A stretch of 64,000 nt of DNA from Streptomyces spiramyceticus (lineage in GTDB: Bacteria > Actinomycetota > Actinomycetes > Streptomycetales > Streptomycetaceae). The DNA lies in the NCBI RefSeq assembly GCF_028807635.1, contig NZ_JARBAX010000001.1:62001-126000 (forward strand), written 5' to 3'. A model generated the notes under the pieces. The model searched no databases. It worked only from the letters and a program-made list of their open reading frames with translations, and was not told the origin of the DNA. Below are positions 27,324 to 35,033 of the stretch, one piece after another (the stretch's first letter is position 1; every line of letters begins with the position of its first letter). Position numbers and translations under genes: made by a program.

Positions 27324-28486
27324 GTCAGCTTCTCCAACCGGTCGGCCGCGGCCACGGCACCGCCGGCCGCGGCGAAGGACGCCTGGATGCGGCGGGCGGC
27401 GTGGCGGTGCGCGGGGTCGTCGAGTACGGCTTCGAGTGCGTCGCGCAGCTCGCCCGCGCGGGCCCGGCCGAAGCGCACCCGGACGCCTGCTCCGGCCGCC
27501 TCGACCTGCTGGGCGACGATCGGCTGGTCGTCGCGGATCGGCGCGACGACCAGGGGCAGGCCGTGGGCGAGGGCCTCGCAGACGGTGTTGTGGCCGCCGT
27601 GGCTGACGACGGCGTCGAGGTGCGGGAGCAGCTGGAGTTGGGGGACGTACTCCTGGAGAAGGACGTGGTCCGGCACCTCGCCGACGGCGTCCGCGGGCGC
27701 GGCCAGGATCAGCTGGACGCGGTCGGCCAGCTGATCCACGGCCCGCAGGACCGTGGCGTAGAACCGGCCGCCCGCCTCCCGGTTGAGCGTCCCGAGCGAG
27801 ACCAGAACCCGGCGTCGTACGGGATCCAGCCGCTGCCACGGGAAGGACGAGCCGTCCGAGGGGCGCGGGCCGAGGGCCGGGCCGACGAAGGCGTAGTGCT
27901 GGGGGTACATCTCGTCGGCGCCGACCAGTTCGGGCGTGGAGAAGACAAGGACCAGGCGGTCCGAGAAGCGCGCGTCCCAGCCCGCGGGCGCCCCGCAGGC
28001 CGCGAGCAGTCCGGCGATCCGGTCCGCCACCCACTCCCCCACCCGGGGGAAGCCGGCGAAGGGCCGGGTGAACTCCGCCGAGGTCGACGCGGACGTCACC
28101 CACGGCAGCCCGCGTCGCCCCGCGACCACAGCTCCGGCGAGCGCCTGCTGATCGACGACGAGTACATCGGGGGCGTACGCGTCGACCGCCCTCTCGACGC
28201 CGGGCAGCATGGCGTGGGCGAGCGGGATGATCGCCTCCTCCCACAGGAAGCGCAGGGCTGCGACGCCGCGCAGGTCGCGCCAGTGCTCGTGCAGCGTGCC
28301 GTAGCCGCCGGTTTCCGCACTGTCGCCGGAGGGGTACAACTCGGCGCCTGCGGGCAGCAGTTGATGCAGTACCTCGGCCGGGCCCGTCCAGGCGACGTCG
28401 TGTCCGCGGGCGGTCAGCTCGGCGGCGACGGCGACCGTGGGGTTCACGTGTCCGGCGAACGGCGGGACGACGAAGAGCAGCTTCAT
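27320..28486 (-). CDS. GT1 family glycosyltransferase (UGT/MGT type)
   Basis: A 388-residue GT-B enzyme that transfers a sugar from an NDP-sugar to a lipid or polyketide acceptor. The N-terminus KLLFVVPPFAGHVNPTVAVAAEL carries the acceptor-side histidine. The donor-binding motif is VVSHGGHNTVCEALAHGLPLVVAPIRDDQPIVAQQV (about 297-332). There is no signal peptide. It overlaps both neighbours by ATGA, tying it to the hydrolase upstream and the methyltransferase downstream. In this operon it most likely glycosylates the PKS product. Confidence 0.88.
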   Translation of the reverse strand: MKLLFVVPPFAGHVNPTVAVAAELTARGHDVAWTGPAEVLHQLLPAGAELYPSGDSAETGGYGTLHEHWRDLRGVAALRFLWEEAIIPLAHAMLPGVERAVDAYAPDVLVVDQQALAGAVVAGRRGLPWVTSASTSAEFTRPFAGFPRVGEWVADRIAGLLAACGAPAGWDARFSDRLVLVFSTPELVGADEMYPQHYAFVGPALGPRPSDGSSFPWQRLDPVRRRVLVSLGTLNREAGGRFYATVLRAVDQLADRVQLILAAPADAVGEVPDHVLLQEYVPQLQLLPHLDAVVSHGGHNTVCEALAHGLPLVVAPIRDDQPIVAQQVEAAGAGVRVRFGRARAGELRDALEAVLDDPAHRHAARRIQASFAAAGGAVAAADRLEKLT

Positions 28487-29295
28487 ACCGTCACCGCCTC
28501 GGGCTGCTGCCGCGCGGGCTCGGCGAGTCGGTCGAGCACCGCCCGCCGGAGCTCGTCGGTGCCGCCCTTGAGTACGTCGTGTCCCAGGCCCGGCAGGACG
28601 CGGACGGTGCAGTGGGCTGCATGGCGGGCCAATTCGCGGGCGCCGGGGAGCAGTTCGGAGTGCTCGCCGCAGACGGCCAGCACGGGGCAGCGCACTCGGG
28701 CGAAGTCCTCTGGCGTGAAGGGCCGGGCCGCCGCGATGTCGTCGATCAGGGTGGTGCGGTTGAGGAGTTCGTCGGCGGTGGCGGTCAGGCGGGCGGCCTT
28801 GCGCGCTCCGATCGAGGCGAGTTCCTGCGGCACGTGGCTGCCTTCGAGGTCGAGGGCGGCGACGGAGAGCGTGTCGAGCATGTTCTCGATCCAGAGGCCG
28901 CTCAGCGGGGCCTCGATGAGGACGAGCCCGGCGACGAGGCCGGGGTGGGCGAGCGCGGTGTGGAGTGCGAGCATGCCGCCGTAGCTGTTGCCTATGAGGT
29001 GTACGGGGCGCTCGTCGAGGCCGAGGGCGGCGAGCAGGGCGGTCAGGTCCCGTACGGCGGTGTCGGTGTCGTACCCGGCGGGCGGCCGCTCGCTGCGACC
29101 GTGGCCGCGCAGGTCGTACAGGACGACGTCGTGCCCGGCCCGGGAGGCGGGGACGGCGAGGGTGCAGTAGAAGCTTGAGAGGTTGTCCACGACCAGGCCG
29201 TGGAGGAAGACGGCGACGGGTTCGGTGGAACTGCGGTCACGGCCCGGCAGCCGCTGCACGTGGAGGCGTACGGAGTTGGCGAGGATCTCGGCCAT
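28483..29295 (-). CDS. alpha/beta hydrolase
   Basis: A 270-residue hydrolase. It shows the oxyanion region AVFLHGLVVDN, the YDLRGHGRSERP loop, the nucleophile elbow GNSYGG (Ser about residue 105) and a C-terminal GLGHDVL histidine. It sits 7 bp after the free ACP gene and overlaps the GT by ATGA. An off-loading thioesterase-like role for the synthase is attractive because neither PKS has a thioesterase domain, but it is inferred from position only. Confidence 0.85.
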   Translation of the reverse strand: MAEILANSVRLHVQRLPGRDRSSTEPVAVFLHGLVVDNLSSFYCTLAVPASRAGHDVVLYDLRGHGRSERPPAGYDTDTAVRDLTALLAALGLDERPVHLIGNSYGGMLALHTALAHPGLVAGLVLIEAPLSGLWIENMLDTLSVAALDLEGSHVPQELASIGARKAARLTATADELLNRTTLIDDIAAARPFTPEDFARVRCPVLAVCGEHSELLPGARELARHAAHCTVRVLPGLGHDVLKGGTDELRRAVLDRLAEPARQQPEAVTV

Positions 29296-29302
29296 GGCGG
29301 GC

Positions 29303-29671
29303 TCAGGCGGCCGAGGCGGACGAGGTGGACGACGGGGCTGATGGGCGTGACGTGGTCGGCGGGGTCGGCGAGGCCGGCGGAGCCGACGGCGCTGTGCCGG
29401 CGATGTGGAACACGAGGTCGCCGACCGTCATGGCCAGGATCTCCTCCATGTCCTTCTCCGCCAGGAAGGCGATCAGGTCCACCGCCGCCCCGTAGCGCTG
29501 CTGGAGCAACTCTGCGAGTGCGACGAACTCGATGCTCTCCAGCGCCAGATCCTCGTTGAACGTGGTCTTCAGAGTGACCTCGTCCGCGAGGAGGAACTCG
29601 TCGCCGACGGTCTCGACGAGCATGGCGGTGATCTCGGCGAGTATCCGTTCGGCCGTGGGGTCAGATGCCAT
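29303..29671 (-). CDS. free-standing acyl carrier protein
   Basis: A 122-residue protein whose first ~90 residues are an acyl carrier protein. The 4'-phosphopantetheine serine is in EDLALESIEFVALAELL, the usual LxSIE context. The last ~30 residues are a Ser/Pro/Thr/Ala-rich tail not needed for an ACP. The start codon lies inside the end of the KS-AT-DH-PPTase gene (11-bp overlap). With the ACP embedded in the upstream synthase it gives the system two carrier sites. Confidence 0.88.
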   Translation of the reverse strand: MASDPTAERILAEITAMLVETVGDEFLLADEVTLKTTFNEDLALESIEFVALAELLQQRYGAAVDLIAFLAEKDMEEILAMTVGDLVFHIAGTAPSAPPASPTPPTTSRPSAPSSTSSASAA

Positions 29672-32600
29672 GGCTGGCCTCCGTCGGGTCGGTGGTGGCT
29701 GGGGTGGTGGTGGATGCGGCTGTGGCTGTGGCTGTGGCTGTGGCTGTGGCTACTGTCCGGGCGACGACGTGGAGGGTGGGGCCGTCGTCACCGGGGCCGG
29801 GCAGGTCGTGGACCGTGCTGATCCTCACGGCGTGGCTACGGCCCTCGGGCGAGGTCACCCGGAGCCCTGCGGGAGCGTCGGTGACGGTCCACTGCCGCAG
29901 GCGTCCCCCGAGGCCCGTGCCTTCCGCCTTGGCGGCTGCTTCCTTGGCACACCAGAGCGCGGTGAGCGCCTGCGCCGTGCCGGTGCCTTCGCGCGCGGCG
30001 AGCTCCTCGGCGAGGCGCCGCTCGTCGGCGGTGAGGGCGATACGGCTCAGTGCGGCGGGATCGTCGGTGACGGTCTCGACGTCGATGCCGATGCCATTTC
30101 CGATGCCGATGCCGATGCCGACGGTGTGAGCAGGCTGGGCGTACGCGACTGCCAGCCGGTCCTTGTGGGCGAGGGAGAGCCGTAGCCCTGCGGCGAGCGG
30201 GCCTTCGGGGCGCGGGCGGCCCCGGTCGTCGTTGCCCACGGGGACTTCGGCCGGGAAGACGGGGCCCGCGTCGCGCTCCCAGAGAAGCCGGCGTATCGCA
30301 TCCTTCGCCGCGATCCGGCCGAGCAGCCAGGCCGCGCGGGCCCGCGGCGGACGCTGCTCGTACGCCGCCCGCTCGGCGGCGCCGAGGTAGCGCCGCATCA
30401 CCAGCTCCTGCGAGGCGGGGTCGGTCCAGCGGCGCCGTGCCAGACACCAGCCGCCGGGCTGCGGCTCGCCGATGCCGCAGATCTCCGGCGTGAACTTCAT
30501 CGGCCACACCCGCTCGTCGGCGGCGAAGCGCCGGTACGTCCAGCCCTCCAGGCGGGCCAGTACGGTGCCGTCGCCGTGGGTGAGTTCCACGTCGCCCAGT
30601 ACGGAGCCCGGCCGCACGGCGCGGATGCGGGCGGTGGCGCGTACCAGCGCGCCGTCACGTGGAGCGGGCCCGTAGAGGCGGACCCGCTCCAGCGACGCGG
30701 GGAACACCAGCCGGTCGACCGTCAGCCTCAACTGCATCCAGTGACCGAGCAGTTGCCCGGCGGCATCGAGGAGTGCCCCGGGCGCCGGCAGGGCGCACAG
30801 CACCCCCCGGATGCCGTCGTCGGCGACGGCGGTCACCTCGCGGACTCCGGCGAAGGCCGGCCCGTGGAACATCCACCGGTCGCGGTAGAGGGCCTCGGCG
30901 CTGACCGGCGGCGGCGCTTCGCGGGTCAGTGCCGAAGGATCGGGGGCGGGGCGGGCAGGACGACGGTCGGCCAGGACGACGGTGACGGTCGCGCACCCGG
31001 CGATCTCGACCCGCACCCGGCCGCTGTCGGAGGGGTCGTGGAAGGCGTTGATCTCGGCATCGACGGGCGGGGCGACGGCGAGCCAGCGCAGGGCGCGCAC
31101 ATCGTCGAAACCGGCCACAGTACGCCCGGGGACCAGCTGGCGCGCGGCGTCCGCGGCCAGCTCCAGCAGCGTGGTCATGGGCACGACGGGGAACCGGTCG
31201 GAGGGCTCGGGCCAGGTGTCGGGCTGGAGGTAGACACAGTGGTCGCGGACGTACGGCATGGTCTCCAGGGAGAGCTGACGGCGGGTGCGGTGCTCCTGTG
31301 GCGCGGTGGGCGCCGGCCGGAGGGCGGGGGCAGCGCGCCAGGCTTCCGCAACGCTGCGTGCTGCGGCTTGCGTCTCCTCCAGTACGGCGTCCAGGGCCGA
31401 GACCAGTGCGTGGCTGGAGGCGGCGGGTGGCCGGGACGGGCCGGTCACGGACAACTCGGGCGCGTTGCTGCCGAGGCGCACCAGCGGGGAGCCGAGGTCG
31501 AGCCGTACGAGGCGAGGTCTGGGCGCTGCGGGCGAGGCAGGCACCGCAGGCCCGGCCGGCATCCCGGGGTTGCGGTCCGTCAGGCGATCCCAGCGGGCGT
31601 CGAGGCCTTCCGTCCACAGCGCTGCGGCAAGCCGGCGCAGTTGGTTCAGCCCGTCGCTGCCCCGGGCCGCGCCCGCGGAGACGGCGAGGTGGTCCCGGCC
31701 GTGCAGGGTGTCCGCCACGAAGCCGGGGAGGCTGCCCGGGCCCATCTGTACGAAGGCCCGTACACCCTCGGCGTACAACCGGCTGGTCAGCTCCCGGAAG
31801 CGCACCGGTTCCAGCAGGTGGCGCAGCACCACGTCCCGGACTTCGTGCTCGCCCCCTGGGTACAGGGCGCACGTGGTCGCCGACCACACAGGTACGGTCG
31901 GCGGCCGCAGCGGCAGCCTGGCGAAGGCGGCGCGCACCTGGTCGAGGTACGGCGCCCACATCGGCGTATGGAAGCCCGACCGGAATGGCAGCTCCTGCGT
32001 GAGTACGCCCTGGCCGGCCAGCCGGATCAGCGCGTCGGCAACGGGGCGGGGCTCGCCGCACAGCACCGACTGGTGAGGGCAGTTGTCGTGGCTGACGGCA
32101 ACACGGTCGAGCCCCCGCAGCGCGTCGGCAGCTTGCCGCGCGCCGCAGCCGAGGGCCGCGTACACGAGATCGGGGACGTCGAGATCGCCGGGGCGCAGCG
32201 AGTCGAGGAAGGTGTCGACCGCCTGCTGCGGGTACATCCCGGCCACCACCATGGCGGTCCATTCGCCGAGGCTGTGTCCGGCCAGCAGGTCGGCCCGGAT
32301 GCCGAGTTCGGGGAGTACGCGGGCGAAGAACCGGCCGACGGCGATGGCGTCGACCGCCCGCTCGACCAGTGCGCCGCCACCGGTCAGGGCGGGCCGGGGC
32401 AGCCCGAAGTGGTCGGCGACGCCGTCGACACAGGGAGCGAGCTCCGGCTCCAGCCCGGGAAACAGGAACGCGAGCCGAGCGTCGCCCGCGAGCAACGGCC
32501 TCGGCGCAAACCACACCCCGCCACGCCCGCGCCACGGCTTCCCCCGAGCGACAACCGCCGCTGCGAGGGCCCGCTGCTTGCGCCCGTGGGCCCCGAAAAG

Positions 32601-35033
32601 AGCAAGGCGACAAGGACCACCGGAGCCGAGCGGCGCGGAAGCCCGCCAGCGATCGGGCAAGGCTTCGAGCACGCCCAGGAGTTCGCGGGGAGTGGCGGCC
32701 GCAATGCGAAGCACGAGCCCGCCCGCCCCGGGGCCCGTGCCTACCGGCGGGCGGACCGCCGATGCGGACACCGAACCTTCTGGAACCGGGTCCGCGGACA
32801 CCGAAGCCGTCGGCAGCGGGCCTGCGGTTGGCGAAGCCGTCGGGCCCGAGACCGCCGATACCCAACCCGGCGCGTCCGAGCCCGAGGCCGCCGCAGGCGA
32901 GCCCGCCGGTGCCGAGACCGCCGGAGCCGGGCCCGCGGGGCCCTGGGTCCCGGTGTCCTGGCCCGCGGACGCGGAGACGGCCAAAGCCGAGACGGACGCC
33001 GCCGGAGCCGAGCCGGCCGATGCCAAGGCCGATGCCTCCGGACCCGGCGATGCCGAAGCCGCCGGAACCGAGCCCGCTGCTGCCGAAGCCGCCGGAGCCG
33101 GGCCCGCGGGGCCCTGGGCCCCGGTGTCCTGGCCCGCGGACGCGGAGACGGCCAAAGCCGAGACGGACGCCGCCGGAGCCGAGCCGGCCGATGCCAAGGC
33201 CGATGCCTCCGGACCCGGCGATGCCGAAGCCGCCGGAGCCTGGCCCGCCGTTGCCGAGGCCGGTTGGCTCCGGGGCCCTTGGGCGGGCGGTGGTGGGGGG
33301 CTCGCGTTGCCGGGGTGGTTCCTGGGCTCCGTCCCGTCCGGGGGGCCCTGCTCAGCAGCCGGGCGGGGCGGCTCCGTGCCGGGTGCGGCAGCGGGCTTGG
33401 GCGCGGTGCCTGGATCGGCCGCACCGGCCCTGAGCCGTCCTCCCGGCGGTAGCCCGGCGCGCGCCGCCGTGGCGGGAACGGGGCCCGGCAACTCTCCCGT
33501 CGCGGCCGTTGCCTTCGCCGACGGCGCCGTCTCCGTGGCAGGTCCCCGCACCGCGCGGCCGGCCGGGCCCCCCTCCCGTACGAGCGGCACGGACCCGCCG
33601 CCCGGTGCCTCCTCCAGCACCACGTGGGCGTTGATCCCGCCGAAGCCGAACGCGTTCACGCCCGCCCGTCGCGGTGCGCGCCCCCGCTCCCACGGCTCTT
33701 CCGCCGTCACCGGACGCATGCGCGTCCGCGCGAAGCCCTCGTGCGGTTCGTCGAGGTGGAGGGTCGGGGGCAGCGTCCCGTCGTACACCGCGAGTACGGC
33801 CTTGATCAGCCCGGCCATCCCCGAGGCCTGCATGGTGTGGCCGAGCATCGACTTCACCGAGCCCATCGCGACCGGGTCGGTGCCCGCCACGCGGGGGCCG
33901 AACACCCGGGCCACGGTGGCGAGTTCCGCCTCGTCGCCGACCGGTGTCCCGGTGCCGTGCGCCTCCAGCAGGCCGAGCGCATCGGGCGCGGCCGGGTCGA
34001 GACCGGCCTGCGCCCAGGCCTGCCGCAGGGCGCGTACCTGGCCGTCCACCAGCGGGCTCATCAGGCTCGCCGCCCGGCCGTCACCGGCCACGCCGACCCC
34101 TCGTACGACGGCGTAGATCCGGTCGCCGTCGCGTTCGGCGTCCGCCAGGCGCTTGAGGAGGACGATGCCGGTGCCCTCGGAGAGCAGCGTGCCGTCGGCG
34201 CGGCGGTCGAAGGGACGGATGGTCTGGGTCGGGCTCAGCGCCCGCAGCTGCGTGAAGACGCTCCACAGCGTGGCGATATGGCAGTGGTGCACGGCCCCCG
34301 CAACCACCAGGTCGCAGCCGCCGCCCGCCAGGAGGCCGGCCGCCTGCTCGACGGCGAGGAGCGACGAGGCGCAGGCGGCGTCGAGGGTGTAGGCGGGGCC
34401 CCGGAAGTCCAGGCGGTTGGCGGTACGGGCGGCCGTGAAGCTGGGTACGAGGCCGATGGACGCGTCCGGCCGCTCCGGGCCGAGGCCGGCCTGAAACGCC
34501 TCGCGGACCGCCGTGATCCGGTCCTCGCCCAGCTCGGGGGCGAGTTCGCGCAGGGTCGCGGCGATCTGGTGGGCCGTGCGTACGCGCTGGTCGAGGCGGG
34601 CGGTGGCAACGCCCATGAATCCGCCGCGGCCGAGGATCACGCCGATCCGGGAGCGGTCGGCGGGCAGCCGCTCATCGCCCCCCGCGTCGGCCACCGCCTC
34701 GGCGATGACGCGCAGCGCGAGCAGCTGATCGGGCTCCGCGCCGGCCACGGCCGCGGGCATGATGCCGAATCGGGTCGGGTCGAAGGCGGCGAGGTCGTCG
34801 ATGAAACCCCCGCGTCGGCAGTAGAAGTGGTCGCTGCGGGCCGGGGCTTCGGCCCCGTTCGGGTCGTAATAGACCTCGGGATCCCAGCGGCCGGGCGGTA
34901 CATCGCTGATGGCGTCCAGACCCGCGTAGAGATTCCTCCGGTACGCGGCCAGGTCGGCGGCGCCGGGAAACACGGCGCCCATGCCGACAACGGCCGCGTC
35001 GGTCGGGCGGGGTCCGCGTCGCGGGTCAGCCAT
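29661..35033 (-). CDS. type I polyketide/PUFA-like synthase: KS-AT-DH-PPTase
   Basis: A 1790-residue multidomain synthase. The ketosynthase (about 10-475) has a full triad: Cys221 in DAACASS, His359 in HGTGT, His399 in GHT. A ~300-residue Ala/Pro/Ser linker with a near-perfect 57-residue duplication follows. The acyltransferase (about 850-1150) has Ser921 in GHSLG but FPGLEPEL in place of FPGQGSQ. A hotdog dehydratase (about 1240-1490) has His1265 in RDHCVYLQP. A Sfp-like phosphopantetheinyl transferase (about 1570-1750) has GIDVE (1649-1653) and WCAKEA (1694-1699). No ACP, KR or TE. Start ATG 35033 overlaps the upstream synthase stop by 8 bp. Confidence 0.9.
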   Translation of the reverse strand: MADPRRGPRPTDAAVVGMGAVFPGAADLAAYRRNLYAGLDAISDVPPGRWDPEVYYDPNGAEAPARSDHFYCRRGGFIDDLAAFDPTRFGIMPAAVAGAEPDQLLALRVIAEAVADAGGDERLPADRSRIGVILGRGGFMGVATARLDQRVRTAHQIAATLRELAPELGEDRITAVREAFQAGLGPERPDASIGLVPSFTAARTANRLDFRGPAYTLDAACASSLLAVEQAAGLLAGGGCDLVVAGAVHHCHIATLWSVFTQLRALSPTQTIRPFDRRADGTLLSEGTGIVLLKRLADAERDGDRIYAVVRGVGVAGDGRAASLMSPLVDGQVRALRQAWAQAGLDPAAPDALGLLEAHGTGTPVGDEAELATVARVFGPRVAGTDPVAMGSVKSMLGHTMQASGMAGLIKAVLAVYDGTLPPTLHLDEPHEGFARTRMRPVTAEEPWERGRAPRRAGVNAFGFGGINAHVVLEEAPGGGSVPLVREGGPAGRAVRGPATETAPSAKATAATGELPGPVPATAARAGLPPGGRLRAGAADPGTAPKPAAAPGTEPPRPAAEQGPPDGTEPRNHPGNASPPPPPAQGPRSQPASATAGQAPAASASPGPEASALASAGSAPAASVSALAVSASAGQDTGAQGPAGPAPAASAAAGSVPAASASPGPEASALASAGSAPAASVSALAVSASAGQDTGTQGPAGPAPAVSAPAGSPAAASGSDAPGWVSAVSGPTASPTAGPLPTASVSADPVPEGSVSASAVRPPVGTGPGAGGLVLRIAAATPRELLGVLEALPDRWRASAPLGSGGPCRLALFGAHGRKQRALAAAVVARGKPWRGRGGVWFAPRPLLAGDARLAFLFPGLEPELAPCVDGVADHFGLPRPALTGGGALVERAVDAIAVGRFFARVLPELGIRADLLAGHSLGEWTAMVVAGMYPQQAVDTFLDSLRPGDLDVPDLVYAALGCGARQAADALRGLDRVAVSHDNCPHQSVLCGEPRPVADALIRLAGQGVLTQELPFRSGFHTPMWAPYLDQVRAAFARLPLRPPTVPVWSATTCALYPGGEHEVRDVVLRHLLEPVRFRELTSRLYAEGVRAFVQMGPGSLPGFVADTLHGRDHLAVSAGAARGSDGLNQLRRLAAALWTEGLDARWDRLTDRNPGMPAGPAVPASPAAPRPRLVRLDLGSPLVRLGSNAPELSVTGPSRPPAASSHALVSALDAVLEETQAAARSVAEAWRAAPALRPAPTAPQEHRTRRQLSLETMPYVRDHCVYLQPDTWPEPSDRFPVVPMTTLLELAADAARQLVPGRTVAGFDDVRALRWLAVAPPVDAEINAFHDPSDSGRVRVEIAGCATVTVVLADRRPARPAPDPSALTREAPPPVSAEALYRDRWMFHGPAFAGVREVTAVADDGIRGVLCALPAPGALLDAAGQLLGHWMQLRLTVDRLVFPASLERVRLYGPAPRDGALVRATARIRAVRPGSVLGDVELTHGDGTVLARLEGWTYRRFAADERVWPMKFTPEICGIGEPQPGGWCLARRRWTDPASQELVMRRYLGAAERAAYEQRPPRARAAWLLGRIAAKDAIRRLLWERDAGPVFPAEVPVGNDDRGRPRPEGPLAAGLRLSLAHKDRLAVAYAQPAHTVGIGIGIGNGIGIDVETVTDDPAALSRIALTADERRLAEELAAREGTGTAQALTALWCAKEAAAKAEGTGLGGRLRQWTVTDAPAGLRVTSPEGRSHAVRISTVHDLPGPGDDGPTLHVVARTVATATATATATAASTTTPATTDPTEASHGI
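29716..29752. repeat. GTGGCT hexanucleotide array in the PPTase tail
   Basis: About six head-to-tail copies of GTGGCT or GCGGCT encode a (Thr-Ala)n run in the C-terminal tail of the KS-AT-DH-PPTase protein, after the catalytic PPTase motifs. Gain or loss of units would change tail length but not the frame. Confidence 0.85.
30084..30120. repeat. GATGCC hexanucleotide array next to the PPTase active site
   Basis: Five GATGCC copies and one GATGCCATTTCC variant encode VGIGIGIGNGIGIDVE, an Ile-Gly run placed directly before the metal-binding GIDVE motif (1649-1653). The ordinary family has a single VGIDVE here. Confidence 0.85.
32920..33240. repeat. 171-bp tandem duplication in the KS-AT linker
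   Basis: The segments from 32920 and from 33091 match almost base for base over about 147 bp (one clear T/C difference near 32949/33120). The unit is 171 bp, or 57 codons, so the frame is kept. It encodes an Ala/Ser/Pro/Gly-rich segment containing SALAVSASAGQDTG. The high DNA identity points to a recent duplication or gene conversion. Confidence 0.85.

Noticed and set aside
30576-33452. A 958-codon plus-strand open frame across the second synthase
   Set aside because: Mirror of the KS-AT-DH gene with Arg-rich repeats from the linker; no domain or ribosome site.
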